64,000 nucleotides of DNA from Acinonyx jubatus (Eukaryota; Chordata; Mammalia; Carnivora; Felidae), in contig NC_069388.1 of the NCBI RefSeq assembly GCF_027475565.1, positions 42,104,478-42,168,477 of the forward strand. Direction: 5' to 3'. The notes under the pieces are model-generated. The model saw nothing but the letters and a program-made list of their open reading frames with translations, was not told where the DNA came from and ran no database searches. Position 1 is the stretch's first letter, and every line of letters begins with the position of its first letter. A program made the position numbers and the translations under genes. Positions 10,855-21,429 of the stretch are shown here, one piece after another.

Positions 10855-12709
10855 CAGGCTCACCTTTCTTCTTTGAACCAGACTTCTTCTTTGCAGGAGC
10901 CTCTTGCTTTGGTGCCTCTTGGCTCTGGACCATATCTGCATTTTTGCCTTGGATAGGAGCTGACTCTGTCCTTTTACCCTGATTGGCAGATGTATCCGCC
11001 TTTTTGCCCTGGTTGGAGGACCCTTCTGACTTTTTGCCCTGGGTCGGGGTTCCCTCTGCCTTTTTGCCTTGATTGGGGGCCCCCTCTGCTTTTTTCCCCT
11101 GGCTTGCAACAGCCTCTGACTTTGTGCCCTGACTAGCAACTGAATCTGCCTTTTTACCCTGATTCTGGGCCCCCTCTGCCTTTTTGCCCTGATTCTGGGC
11201 CCCCTCAGCCTTTTTGCCCTGATTCTGGGCCCCCTCGGCCTTTTTGCCCTGGTTGGGAGCCCCCTCTGCCTTTTTGCCCTGGTTGGGAGCCCCCTCTGCC
11301 TTTTTGCCCTGGTTGGGGGTCCCCTCTGTCTTTTTGCCCTGGTTGGGGGCACCCTCAGCCTTTTTACCCTGGTTTGGGGTTCCCTCCTTTTTGCCCTGGT
11401 TGGGGGCTCCCTCCACCTTTTTGCCCTGGTTCTGGGCCCCCTCTGCCTTTTTGCCCTGGTTCTGGGCCCCCTCTGCCTTTTTGCCCTGGTTGGGGGTCCC
11501 CTCTAACTTTTTGCTCTGGTTCTGAACCACTTCCACCTTTTTCCCCTGATTGGGGCTCCCGTCTGCCTTTTTACTCTGGTTTGGGGTCCCCTCCTCTTTT
11601 TTACCCTGGTTTGAGGCCCCCTCTGCTTTTTTGCCCTGATTCTGTGCCCCCTCTGCCTTTTTGCCCTGATTATGGGTCCCTTCTACTTTTTTGCCCTGGT
11701 TGGAAGCTCCCTCTGCCTTTTTGCCCTGGTTGGGGGCCCCGTCTGTCTTTTTGCCCTGGTTGGGGACCGCTTCTGTCTTTTTGCCTTGGTTTGGGGTTCC
11801 TTCTCCCTTTTTACTCTGATTCTGGGCCCCTTCTGCCTTTTTGCTCTGATTCTGGGCCCCTTCTGCCTTTTTGCCCTGATTCTGGGTCCCTTCTGCCTTT
11901 TTGCCCTGATTCTGGGCCCCTTCTGCCTTTTTGCCCTGGTTCGGGACCACTTCTACCTTTTTGCCCTGATTCTGGGCTCCCTCTGCCTTTTTGCCCTGGT
12001 TGGGAGCCCCCTCTGCTTTTTTGCCCTGGTTGGGGGTTCCCTCTGCCTTTTTGTTTTGGTTCTGGACTCCCTCTGCCTTTTTGTTCTGGTTCTGGGCTCC
12101 CTCTGCCTTTTTGCCTTGTGCAGTGCCAGTGGCTGGGGTACTGGCCTTGGCACCCACTGGGGGCACAACCACCATAGGCACCTCTTTGGGAGCAGTTTCC
12201 AAGATGGCAGCCTTGGAGGTAAGAACTTGGATAGAATTCACTACAGAACTAACTGCTGGTTCCACCTTTGCCACTTTTTTCTCCTTTTTCTTTTTGTCCT
12301 TAGGGGAGGAGGCCAGCTTCTCTTGGGGCACAGCTGGTACTGAGGCTACAGGGGCAATGACCACGGGGGGCTGCACTGGGGTTGGAGCCACGGCCACTGC
12401 AGGTGCCCGCACAGGATCTTTGAGAAGGATGGTCACGTTGGGGGCTGGCTCATGGTCAGGTATCTTCCCATTGGGTTTCTCCTCCTTTTTCTTGGTCTTT
12501 CCTTTCTTCTCCACTGTTTTCTCCTTCTTTTTCTTCTCCACTTTCTGGTGGTGCGTTTTCGCCATCTCCTTGCGCTGGTTGGCTAGGGCTTCTTCATATG
12601 ACGTTTCCTTCATGGAGAAGGTGGACACCAGGAAGATGCCGATGGCAGAAACGACCATGAATCCACCAAAGACCACAACCCCCAAGGTCTGAGTGTCATA
12701 AATATCCAT
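10855..12709 (-). CDS. RRBP1: RRBP1 (p180 ribosome receptor), N-terminal coding exon
   Basis: RRBP1 is an ER membrane protein that helps hold ribosomes and mRNA on rough ER and links ER to microtubules. This exon encodes residues 1-618 plus the first base of codon 619. Residues 1-7 are MDIYDTQ. A single hydrophobic anchor spans about residues 8-31 (LGVVVFGGFMVVSAIGIFLV). A lysine-rich segment follows (about 47-80), then a proline/valine-rich stretch (about 88-130), a second basic patch (137-148), and the decapeptide array at 195-593. The residues up to about 190 are nearly identical to human p180 as I remember it. I chose the ATG at 12709: it begins the known MDIYD N-terminus, has A at -3 and G at +4, and sits 21 bases into the exon. 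A GTG-initiated extension to 12730 is just 5' UTR. The reading frame is fully open. The rest of the protein, the long coiled coil, is encoded by exons outside the window. Identity is very secure. Confidence 0.97.
10931..12127 (-). repeat. RRBP1: RRBP1 decapeptide tandem array, 40 units of 30 bp
   Basis: The units follow the consensus (A/T)(P/Q)NQGKKAEG. I count 40 consecutive units over residues 195-593: 39 of ten residues and one of nine (residues 435-443, APNQGKKEG, at 11381-11407), giving 1197 bp. The 3-bp loss shifts the repeat phase but keeps the frame. The end nearest the coiled coil is the most degenerate (SQGTKSEA, TQGKKSEG, NQGKRTES, IQGKNADM). The middle and the start-proximal part are more uniform. 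Human p180 is described with 54 units, so this array is shorter, unless the assembly has collapsed near-identical units. In p180 the array is the highly basic part tied to ribosome binding. Confidence 0.96.
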
Positions 12710-12730
12710 CCTGGCTTGCTTTCCTTTCAC
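12710..12730 (-). other. RRBP1: RRBP1 5' UTR part of the repeat exon and its splice acceptor
   Basis: On the minus strand TATTTGGCAG (12740-12731) is the acceptor, preceded by a moderately pyrimidine-rich stretch. The exon then starts GTGAAAGGAAAGCAAGCCAGG before the ATG. The non-coding exon in the CpG island would splice here, giving a 5' UTR with only 21 bases in this exon. The acceptor choice is inferred from sequence. Confidence 0.8.
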
Positions 12731-13927
12731 CTGCCAAATACATACATGTAGGTTACTTTTTGTAGAAACAGAGGCATTTGACAGTTTCCATCCTCACCCC
12801 CGCCCCCAAACTTAAGGTTTTGCTAATCCTTCAGACTGATAAAGTCAAAGAAACAAATCCAGACAATCTCTGATGTCATCCATTCCTTCCTGCCCCTCTT
12901 CAGGAGTGAGTTTTTATGCAAGATATGAGCAGCCCCTACTAGTGCTAGGATAGGAAGTAGCAGAGAAATGGCAGAGTACAGGTGTGGACACATAATACCC
13001 TGGAGACTCAGAAGTCACAATCACAACTCAAGAGATTCTCCACCGTGGGGGTCAAAGATGCACATCAGCATGAGCACGGGCGAGGTGTGAGACAATGGGG
13101 AGTGGTGAGGACTGGGGCATGAATGCCCCAGTAAACTAGGGGGACAGTGTCACCCAGCCATTGCTAATTATTGTAGAAATGTTGAGTGCTGTGTTAGAGA
13201 TCTGCTTTTTCACACGAGGCCAGGAATCTTTTTTTTTTTTTTTCTCCTCAAAATGAAATCGACTGATTTAAAAAAATACCATGTGAACCAAATCAAGTAC
13301 TTCTGCAGGCTTTCGGCTGCATGCATTCTGGCCAGCAGCCCCTGGCCCTCTAGCTCTACTTTGCTGCCTTCCTTTCCCTCTTCCCCAGTGCTGACAGACA
13401 CAACGACCGAGAGTCAGAGACAAAAAACCTTCACAATCCTGAAAAGTGATCAAGAAATTGTTGAGGAAAAAATGGCCTTCAGGAGAAGCTCCTAAAGAGT
13501 TGCTGAAGCTGCAATGTGCACAACAGGAAACAGGAAGTCCTGGAAAGCCTACCAAAGAAGAGACCTCATGTTTGGAATTTCACTGCCACAGGCTGCAAAC
13601 AGTGGGGGTAAATGGTGTCACCAGACCCAATCCTCACCCCAGGGAGGGAGCCTTTTGCCTGATGACACTCCAAACAAACCAAGAGGATGAGCCACTTCTT
13701 TTCGCTGCCCCTGGACCAGAGTCCACGACTTCCGGGCTGCCAGCCCAGGCTGGGTCTGACTTCAGTGAGGAACCCCAAGAGAGTTACTTATTTGGGTGTG
13801 GTCAACTTTTATCAGCTAATTTTGATGTGACTATCACATTCCCAGTCCCCTACACACATCCTAGCCCCCCTTAAGAGGAGCAGCGATGGAATTAGTGAAC
13901 AGAACACAAGTATAAGAAGGCAGGTAA

Positions 13928-14052
13928 GGGGCCCTGGGTGGCTCAGTCAGTTAGGTGTCCTCCTCTTGATCTCGGCTCAGGTCATGATCTCATGCTTCGT
14001 GAGATCGAGCCCCATGTCAGGCTCTGAGCTGACAGCATGGAGCCTGCTTGGG

Positions 14053-14108
<56 letters not shown>

Positions 14109-14150
14109 CCTCCCCCACCTCTCAAAAATAAATAAACTTGACAAAAAAAA
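13928..14150 (+). mobile_element. Felid tRNA-derived SINE with long (TC)n
   Basis: The head starts GGGGCCCTGGGTGGCTCAG. The internal TC segment has grown to an uninterrupted run of about 50 bases (14054-14105), followed by AAAAATAAATAAACTTGACAAAAAAAA. The TC run is likely polymorphic in length. Confidence 0.92.
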
Positions 14151-14387
14151 GGTGAGTCGGGGAAGATGGGACAAGAGGAAGGAGGGAACAGAAAGGGAGA
14201 GGTCAACAAGCCCCCCTCCCTGGCATGACCACTGCCTCCCAAATCTCTAGACCCTGGGGTAGGCTGGGTCCAGGCTTGCCAAGGGCTCAGAAGTAGAGAT
14301 TTGTCCTCCACTGGGAGCAGGGGAGGGCAAGAGGGTGGGGATTTCTTAACAATCATGAAACCCACATTTTGACATTAGGGCATTTTA

Positions 14388-14622
14388 TTTTATTTTATTT
14401 TTTATTTTTTAATGTTTATTTTTGAGAGAGAAAAAGAAAGAGAGCGTGAGAATTGTGTAAGGGCAGAGAGAGAGAGAGAGAGGGAGACACAGAATCTGAA
14501 GCAGACTCCAGGCTCTGAGCTGTCAGCATAGAGTCCGACGCAGGGCTCAAACCCACGAACCATGAGATCATGACCTGAGCCAAAGTTGGACGCTTAACCG
14601 ACTGAGCCACCCAAGTGCTCTA
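14388..14622 (-). mobile_element. Felid tRNA-derived SINE, reverse orientation
   Basis: Seen on the plus strand as an A/T tail, a GAGA tract and the reversed tRNA part ending CCGACTGAGCCACCCAAGTGCTC. A perfect 16-bp duplication, ACATTAGGGCATTTTA, flanks it at 14372-14387 and 14623-14638. Confidence 0.95.
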
Positions 14623-16216
14623 ACATTAGGGCATTTTAAAGAGGGGACTAAGAAGAGATTGTTCTAAATGCCTCAGCATTAGGTTTGAGGAAAAAAAAAA
14701 TCACTCATCACGGAACACACGATTTCACTGTGGCTTTCTAAATAAGCTCTCTGCAGGAACAGGATTTAATGTACTCATGACAAAAACTCCACAGCATGTG
14801 CTCCCCCCGCGGTGACTACACCAGCTGCAGGCTATGACATTTACTTCTCCCAGACTGTCACCTTTATCGCAGCTGTGACCACCGCAAGCCAACTCTGAGG
14901 TGGGCTCATGGAGCTTTCAAATCCTGGGCAAGTGGATTCTGACCTCTGGCCGTGGGTTCTGACGGCGTGAGCCACAGCCAGGCACCCTCAAGAGAGGCTG
15001 TCCCAAATTAGCCTTTCCAGGAACACACTCACAAGCGAGGTGTGACACTGTACCCTGTTCAGTCCCGGAAGGAATCCAGTGGGTGGGAGGGCAGGGACAC
15101 GAAAGCCTGGAACGTTCTACCATCAACTTCCATTTCTTGGTGGGCATTGACCAACCAAAACTCTAGGTCCTCATGAGGAGCTCTCAAAACTTCGCCGACA
15201 TGGACACATTCAGGTACAAAGATCACATTGTAATCAAATGTATTTAATCTATTCAGATGACAAAAATCCTCTGAAACACTCCCTTCCCTCCCCCGTACCC
15301 CGCTTCTTCAGAGGCAGTGTGAGACCAGGGGCCTGGGTCACCCTGGTCTGGGTCACTCCATAAGTCCCAGTGGCTTCTCAACAACTGTGCACTCAAAGGG
15401 CGGTCTTCTGTGGAGCTGCTGCAGGGTCACCACGCCGACACAGTCACCAGGCTCCCACAAAGCCGGGTCTGTTCCCCGCTGAGCACTGTGGGATCGGTGC
15501 GGCCTTGCGGTGTAGGCAGAAAAGCCAAGGTTGAAAAATGTGCCTTGAATCTTACTGAAGCTAGGCAAATACAGGATACAAAAATATACCCTCTGTTAGG
15601 AGCGCAGACTTGAGAAAAAGCTAGCTCGGGAGAATATTTTTCCTCCACAGCACACACAAACGCATGTTTGAGAGGAGCACAAGTGTGTCTTCCAAGTTGT
15701 GCAGAACGGGTTGCTCTAAAAAGGAATTACATCCCCACCGCTAATTCCTGAGTTAGAATTTCTTTAAAAGAAATCTTTCACAGGAAAATGAAAAGCCCTA
15801 GTCTCGAGAAGTAATACCCTGAAACATTTACGGCTCAGGCTGTATTGCCACAAATGGCAAAGAAATCTCAGCGAAAGCCAAGCCAGCCCGCTGCTCAGCA
15901 GAAACGTCGTGGGGAGATCCCACACTCACCGGGGTGATAACGCCAGCGATGCCTTCCAACTGTGCTCTCGGGACCAGCATTCTGGGTGCTTCGCTTCTGA
16001 AATCCCCACTGTCCTAAAAGGACTCCCAGTAGGAATGTCCCCTGGGTTTTCCCACTGGGCCAGGCCCAGGAGGTCAAAGAATGAGGCCAGATGTGTGACC
16101 ACCCACATCTTGTATGGACTGACCACAAAGGACCTGTGTTCTGTCAATTCCAGAAACTTCTGTGAAATATGTGCTTTCACTTACTATTGCTAGTACACTT
16201 GAAAGCGTAGAGCAGA

Positions 16217-16398
16217 GGGGTGTCTGAGTGACTTAGCTGGTTGAGCGTCTGACTCAACTTTGGCTCAGGTCATGATCTCACGGTTCGTGAATTCAAGCCC
16301 TGTATCGGGCTCTCCGCCATCAGCTAAGAGCCCACTTTGGATCCTTCATCCCTCTCTCTCTCTGCTCCTCCCCTGCTGTCTCTCTAAAATCAGTAAGG
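16217..16398 (+). mobile_element. Felid tRNA-derived SINE, older copy
   Basis: A diverged head (GGGGTGTCTGAGTGACTTAG), then GGCTCAGGTCATGATCTCACGG, then a TC-rich part ending TCTCTAAAATCAGTAA. The tail has almost gone, so this copy is older than most in the window. Confidence 0.88.
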
Positions 16399-16915
16399 GT
16401 CTGGAAAGAATGGCTTTTCTTCTGTTCCTAGGGGGTAAGGATTCAGGGAACAAAAGTCTGTGGAGGACCTGAATTCTTTAGACATGGAATACATTTACCA
16501 GCTCGTGTGGCCCAACCAACACAGTCCAATTTGGCCAGTTCAAGCCAATTTGGCAATTGAGACTTGGGTAGGTTTTGTGAAGATACCCTCAACAGCACCT
16601 CTGGGGCTGGATCTCATCACTAACCATCTGCTCTGTCATGGGCCATATGCAGGTGCACAGAGAAGCGTGGGGCAGGGATGTGCCCGGTGGATGTCAAAGA
16701 GATCTAGCTTCCAGACACCCTTCCTGGGCACAAGGTGAACAGCCAGGCAGGTACAAAACTAAAACAGAGTGACAATAAATCAGAGACCCTAGCAGATATG
16801 TCTGCATCAGGACCACCATCACCTAATTTGTTTAAATATTGTAAAAAATATTGTGACCACTCATGTCCTACCACTCAAGCTCTTGCCTCACAGGGACTCT
16901 GAAGCAGTGTTGAGC

Positions 16916-16934
16916 GGGGGGGGGGGGGGGGGGG
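16916..16934. repeat. Homopolymer run of 19 G
   Basis: An unbroken run of G. Runs like this are error-prone in sequencing, so the exact length should not be trusted. Confidence 0.85.
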
Positions 16935-17549
16935 CTTACTGGTCTCTTCTCTGAGTTTCCACTTCTCTTAGATGCTGTGTTGACTGTAGGTTTGTAGCAG
17001 AAGCATTTTATGAGGTTAAGCTATCTTGTATTCCTAGTCACCTCTTCTTTTCTTCTTTTTTTAACAATTGGGTACTGAATTTTAGCAAATGCTTTTTCTT
17101 TATCCCTTGACATTTTCTCTAATCTGAAATGGGTTGAATCACAATAATATATATTCTAATGTTAACTCACAGATGGTTCGTATGGTATAAACGCTTCTTG
17201 ATGTTGGGCCCTTTCTTTTTTAATGTATCACTAGTTTGGTTTGTTCAATTTTTTCATGTGAGATTTGCATGTGTGCTGCGGAGTGAGAAAACCTAGGGAT
17301 CATTCTCATGACCCCGTCTTTCTGTGATCTTGGTAGCAAGGTCACTCGAGTCTTACAAAATGAGCTAAGGATGGTCCCTTTCCCCTCTCTTCTCTGTGGG
17401 TTTAGAAGAACTTGCCTGCAAAACTGTCAAGATCTGGTGTTTCCAGATTCTGTTCTTGGCGGTGGTGGGAGGGGGTAAAGAGTTAACTCTTTCTGCTAAT
17501 TTTACTTAACTGCTAATTTTATTTTATTTTAACTGCTAATTTTATTTTA

Positions 17550-18424
17550 TTTTTCCACTCAGTTTTATGGAGATATAACTGTCACACAGAACTGTGTAAG
17601 TGTGGGGCACCTGGGTGGCTCAGTCGGTTAAGCGTCCGACTTCGGCTCGGATCGTGATCTCGCAGCTCAAGAGTTCGAGCCCCACGTTGGGCTCTGTGCT
17701 GACAGCTCAGAGCCTGGAGCCTGCTTCGGATTCTGTGTCTCCCTCTCTTTCTGCCCCTCCCCTGCTCACACTCTATCTGTGTCTCAAAATAAATATTAAA
17801 AAAAATTAAAAGAACTGTGTAAGTTGAAGGTGTACAGCATAATGACTTATGCATATATTATGAAATGACTACCACACTAAGTTCAGTGAACCTCCATCAT
17901 CTCATACAGAGACCAAAACAAGGCAGAAAAAAAAAAAGGGAAAAGCAATTTTATCCCTCGGGAGAACTGTTCCTCTCTTAACAACTTTCAGACGCCCCAC
18001 ACACCAATGTTAGCTGTAGTCGCCAGCCAAGCCGTCTGGGACCTCCCTAGCACTCGCTTATGTTGTTAACTGGGAGTGTGCACCTTCTGACCACCTTCCT
18101 GTGATTCCTCCTACTCCTGCCCTTGGTGACTGCTTTTTCTAGGAGACTGGTCACCCCTTTTTCTAGGAGACTGGTTTTGGGGTTTTTTTAGATTCCACAT
18201 ATAAGTGAGATCACACAGAATTTGTGTTCCTCTGACACAACACCTTATGTTTCACTCAGCATAATGCCCTCAAGGTCCATAAGTGGCAAGGTTTCCTTTT
18301 TTATGGCTGAATCATAATCTATTGTGTGTGTGCGTGTGTGTTCGTAACACAAACTTCCTTATCCACTCATCTGTCAATGGACACTTAGGTTGTTCCATGT
18401 CTTGGCTGTTATAAATTGCTGATT
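17550..18424 (-). mobile_element. Younger antisense L1 3' end nested in copy A
   Basis: Starts TTTTATGGAGATATAACTGTCACACA (3' UTR, reversed) and runs through GGTGTACAGCATAATGACTTATGCATATA, the GATTCCACATATAAGTGAGATCACACAG block and TCTGTCAATGGACACTTAGG to the end of ORF2. The older L1 resumes at about 18425. A (TG)n patch lies at 18322-18341. It carries a SINE of its own at 17602-17810. Confidence 0.8.
17602..17810 (+). mobile_element. Felid tRNA-derived SINE nested in an L1 3' UTR
   Basis: A near-consensus copy, including CGACTTCGGCTCGGATCGTGAT and GTTCGAGCCCCACGTTGGGCT. Its 14-bp duplication AGAACTGTGTAAGT lies at 17588-17601 and 17811-17824. It is the youngest layer of a three-level nest. 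Confidence 0.96.
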
Positions 18425-18897
18425 CAATATCAAGGATGATTCCAAACCAGCTTTTGGGTTTGTGATCCAGCATACATAATTTTCATTATTCCTTCCTCTA
18501 ATCTCTATTGGTTTATTCTGCTCTAACTTTACAACATGGACATTTATTAATTTTCAGGCCTTTCTTTTTTCTTACAGCAAATATTTAAGGCAACAAATTT
18601 CCCTCTAAGTACTGTTGTAGCTACATACTACAAGCTGCAGCACACATACTCACTTTTTTCATGATTGTTCAGTTGTCTTTTCTAAATCCCATAAGATCTC
18701 CTAGACTCATGAGATGGTAGTGACCTTAACTTCCCTAACACATGGGGGCTTTAAAATATCACTGATAGTTCTTATTTAACTGTGTTGTCATCAGAGAATC
18801 TGTTCTGGGTGATATAGGATAAAGCTTTTAGACCTCTAATCAGGATCTGGAGACACTAATAATTTTTTACATGACCTAGGACACAGAAACATACATA

Positions 18898-18921
18898 CAT
18901 ATGTGTATATATATATACACA
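18898..18921. repeat. (AT)n-rich patch
   Basis: The patch holds ATACATATGTGTATATATATATACACA, a short alternating purine-pyrimidine and partly palindromic tract inside the old L1. Confidence 0.7.
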
Positions 18922-19071
18922 ACACTTTCATGAAATAACTCAGTACTAGTTCATGTGATACATCAGTATTTTCTATACCATTAAAACATCTGAAAAGGTT
19001 TTTCACAATAAATTAAATTGATTTTGAGTCTCACAATAGGTTGGGCCTATACTCTAAAAAATACTAATTGA

Positions 19072-19276
19072 GGGGCACCTGGGTGACTCAGTTAAGTGTC
19101 CGATTTCGGCTCAGATCATGATCTCGCGAGTTTGAGCCCCGTGTCAGGCTCTGTGCTGGCAGCTCAGAACCTGGAATCCACTTCAAATTCTGTGTCTTCC
19201 TTTCTCTGCCCCTTCCTGGCTCATGTGCTTGCACTCTCTCTCTCTCAAAGAATAAATAAACATTAAAAAAAAAAAT
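19072..19276 (+). mobile_element. Felid tRNA-derived SINE nested in old L1 copy A
   Basis: The head is GGGGCACCTGGGTGACTCAG, with a few bases missing after it where TCGG is expected. The tail is CATTAAAAAAAAAAATAA. A 13-bp duplication AAAAATACTAATT flanks it at 19057-19069 and 19277-19289. Confidence 0.94.
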
Positions 19277-20702
19277 AAAAATACTAATTTAGATAATGAT
19301 ATTTGGTGAGTTTTGCTAGACTGTGGTCAACTTTTATAAATACACGTGTTCTCTATGGAGTGAAGGGTTCTATGTGTATCCTTAGCTTCAGCTTAATACC
19401 TTCTATAGACCATTTTTGGCTAATTCAATCTAATAACTATTGAGAGTTTTTAACATTTCCCACCACGTATCATGTATTTATCAGTTTCTCCTGGGAATCT
19501 GCCAATTTGGGCTTTATTTGAAGGTCATCTCATTAGGTGAACATCAGATCAGCATTGTTACATCTTCTTGATAAAGTATCTGCTATTCCCCACCCCCCCC
19601 ATTACATAGTGACCTTCTTTATCCCCTAATAATGAACTTTTTTTTTTTCATCATTAAAGTCTATTGTCTGATTATTTAAAAAGTTATACCAACATTTGGG
19701 AGGTTAATACTGACCTAGAATCATTTTCTATTCTTCACTTCCAACCTTTCTGTGTTCATATGTTTTAAGTAGAACTCTTAAAAATAGCATAAAGCTGGAT
19801 TTTATTTTAAGACCAGTGTAGCAATTTGTCTTTTTAACTGGTAGGTTTAATTCATCAACGCCTATTGTGATTTCCTATATAATTGGACTCACTGAAACCT
19901 TGATTTTGTCATTCCTATTTATAGTACTTCCTTGCTTATTCTCCTCCCACTCCCTTTATTTCTGCATCCTATCAGGCTATTTAGGTTTTATCTCCTTTTC
20001 CTCTATGGTGTTTAGAACTTATACATGCTACTGCTACTTTTTTTTTTTTTAATGAGTACTGAAATTATAATTAAAATGTGTTTTACTCTTCCATTTTCCT
20101 AGCATATATACTTGACCTGATTTCCCCGATGCCTCCAGCCACTTCCCCAACAGCCAAAGAACTGTGGAAGGCCTGAAGTCTGGTGCCCATCCATCTGACA
20201 TGAGCCCCTTTTCCGACTTGGCACGCCCCACTTCTCCATCACACACACCCCAGAATGACTCAAACGACCCAAAGCGACTTTTGCCTCAGACAGCTCATGT
20301 TTGCATTCCCCAAATGTTTACCAACTTCTTTGTTGACCACTGCTTCCTGCGCCTCACTCTCTTCTTATTGGGTCATTCCAAAGTACATCCTTGACTAGCT
20401 CTTTCAACAAGGATCCATTCTGGATCAACTTTCTCAAGTCCTCATAGACCCGCAATAATATCGTTATTCTACTCATGCTCTTCGTGAGTGGATTAATGGA
20501 GTGCAAAATTCCCTGCTGACTGTCCTTGTCTCTTACCACTTTGAAGATATTATTTTATCTGTCTTCTGGCTCTTTTGGGGGGAGGAGGAGTTACTATTGA
20601 GAAACATGCTACTGATCTTTTGTTCCTTTATGACATCTTAAAAAAAATCTCTCACAACTTTTAAGATTCATCTTTGGAGTTCTAAGGATTCAACAAAATA
20701 TT

Positions 20703-20872
20703 TTTTAAGATTATTTATTTTGAGAGAGAGAGAGAGAGGCAGAGAGAGAGAAGCCCAAGTAGGCTCTGTGCTACAAGCCGATGCAGGACTCGAACTCACA
20801 AACCATGAGATCATGACCTGAGCCAAAATCAAGAGTTGGACACTTAACTGACTGAGCCACTCAGGCACCTGT
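20703..20872 (-). mobile_element. Felid tRNA-derived SINE, reverse orientation
   Basis: A GAGA tract, then CACAAACCATGAGATCATGACC and ACTGACTGAGCCACTCAGGCACCT. AAAATATTTTT is present on both sides (20695 and 20878 areas). It is nested in the 5'-side part of old L1 copy A. Confidence 0.92.
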
Positions 20873-21416
20873 CAAGAAAATATTTTTAGGTGTATATCTT
20901 TATTTATCTTATTCAGGCTCATTGTGCATTCTGAGGTTGAGGGCTCATGCTTTTCAAAAATTCCAGAAAATCCTGGGCCACTTTGTGCTTAGAAAATTTT
21001 TTTGCTCCTTCTCTGGGGCAGAACTCCTAATCTGACCTCAAGCTCTCCATGCCGCCACCTGGGAAAACTCCTCAGACATACGTTCCATTTCACCAACAGT
21101 CTCTTCAGCTGAATCTAAACAGCTCTGTAACCAGTCTTTTGAGTTTATCTCTTTTCAAGTTGGCCTGTTTTTTTTTTTTCTGGTGTTATTTTTTCCATTA
21201 ATGTTTTTCATTATCTACTTTTATATCTTTAATAGCGATTTCGTGTCACGTCTTTGGTGGGACTTTATCAGAGGCAATCCTATCTGGGGTGAGTAGTGGG
21301 CTTGTGTCAGAGCTGTTTAATCTTTGTTACAACGGGGCCCTCAGAAAGCAGCAGCTTCGGACTAACTTTTACACAAGGCCTGGGCTTCCTATAATAGATT
21401 CTCAGGAGACTGATTG

Positions 21417-21429
21417 CCCCCCCCCCCCA
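21417..21429. repeat. Short C run
   Basis: An unbroken run of C. The surrounding 21300-22470 stretch has no recognisable element or gene. Confidence 0.6.

Larger units (their letters stand above)
17000..21290 (-). mobile_element. Old antisense L1 (copy A), interrupted
   Basis: Read on the plus strand, the order of recognisable blocks is that of an inverted L1 going from mid ORF2 toward the 5' end: a reverse-transcriptase-region block (CTTACAAAATGAGCTAAGGATGG), the AAATTTCCCTCTAAGTACTG block, the GACCTTCTTTATC/AAAGTCTATTGTCTGAT block, and the 5'-side block around 20560-21240. It is heavily diverged, with no long frames. It is split by a younger L1 tail (17550-18424) and by SINEs. Family naming and edges are approximate. 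The block order is recognised from memory of L1M-type elements. Confidence 0.7.

Noticed and set aside
10931..12127. CRISPR-like regularly spaced repeats
   Set aside because: Units are head-to-tail with no unique spacers, and they encode a known protein repeat in a mammalian gene.
11244..12692. Long plus-strand frames (up to 267 codons) opposite the RRBP1 exon
   Set aside because: They are reverse-complement shadows of the 30-bp coding array, rich in repeated Leu/Phe/Trp/Pro decapeptides, with no start or splice context of their own.
12710..12730. Upstream extension of RRBP1 to 12730
   Set aside because: It would start with GTG and crosses the splice acceptor boundary. The known N-terminus and the good start context point to the ATG at 12709.
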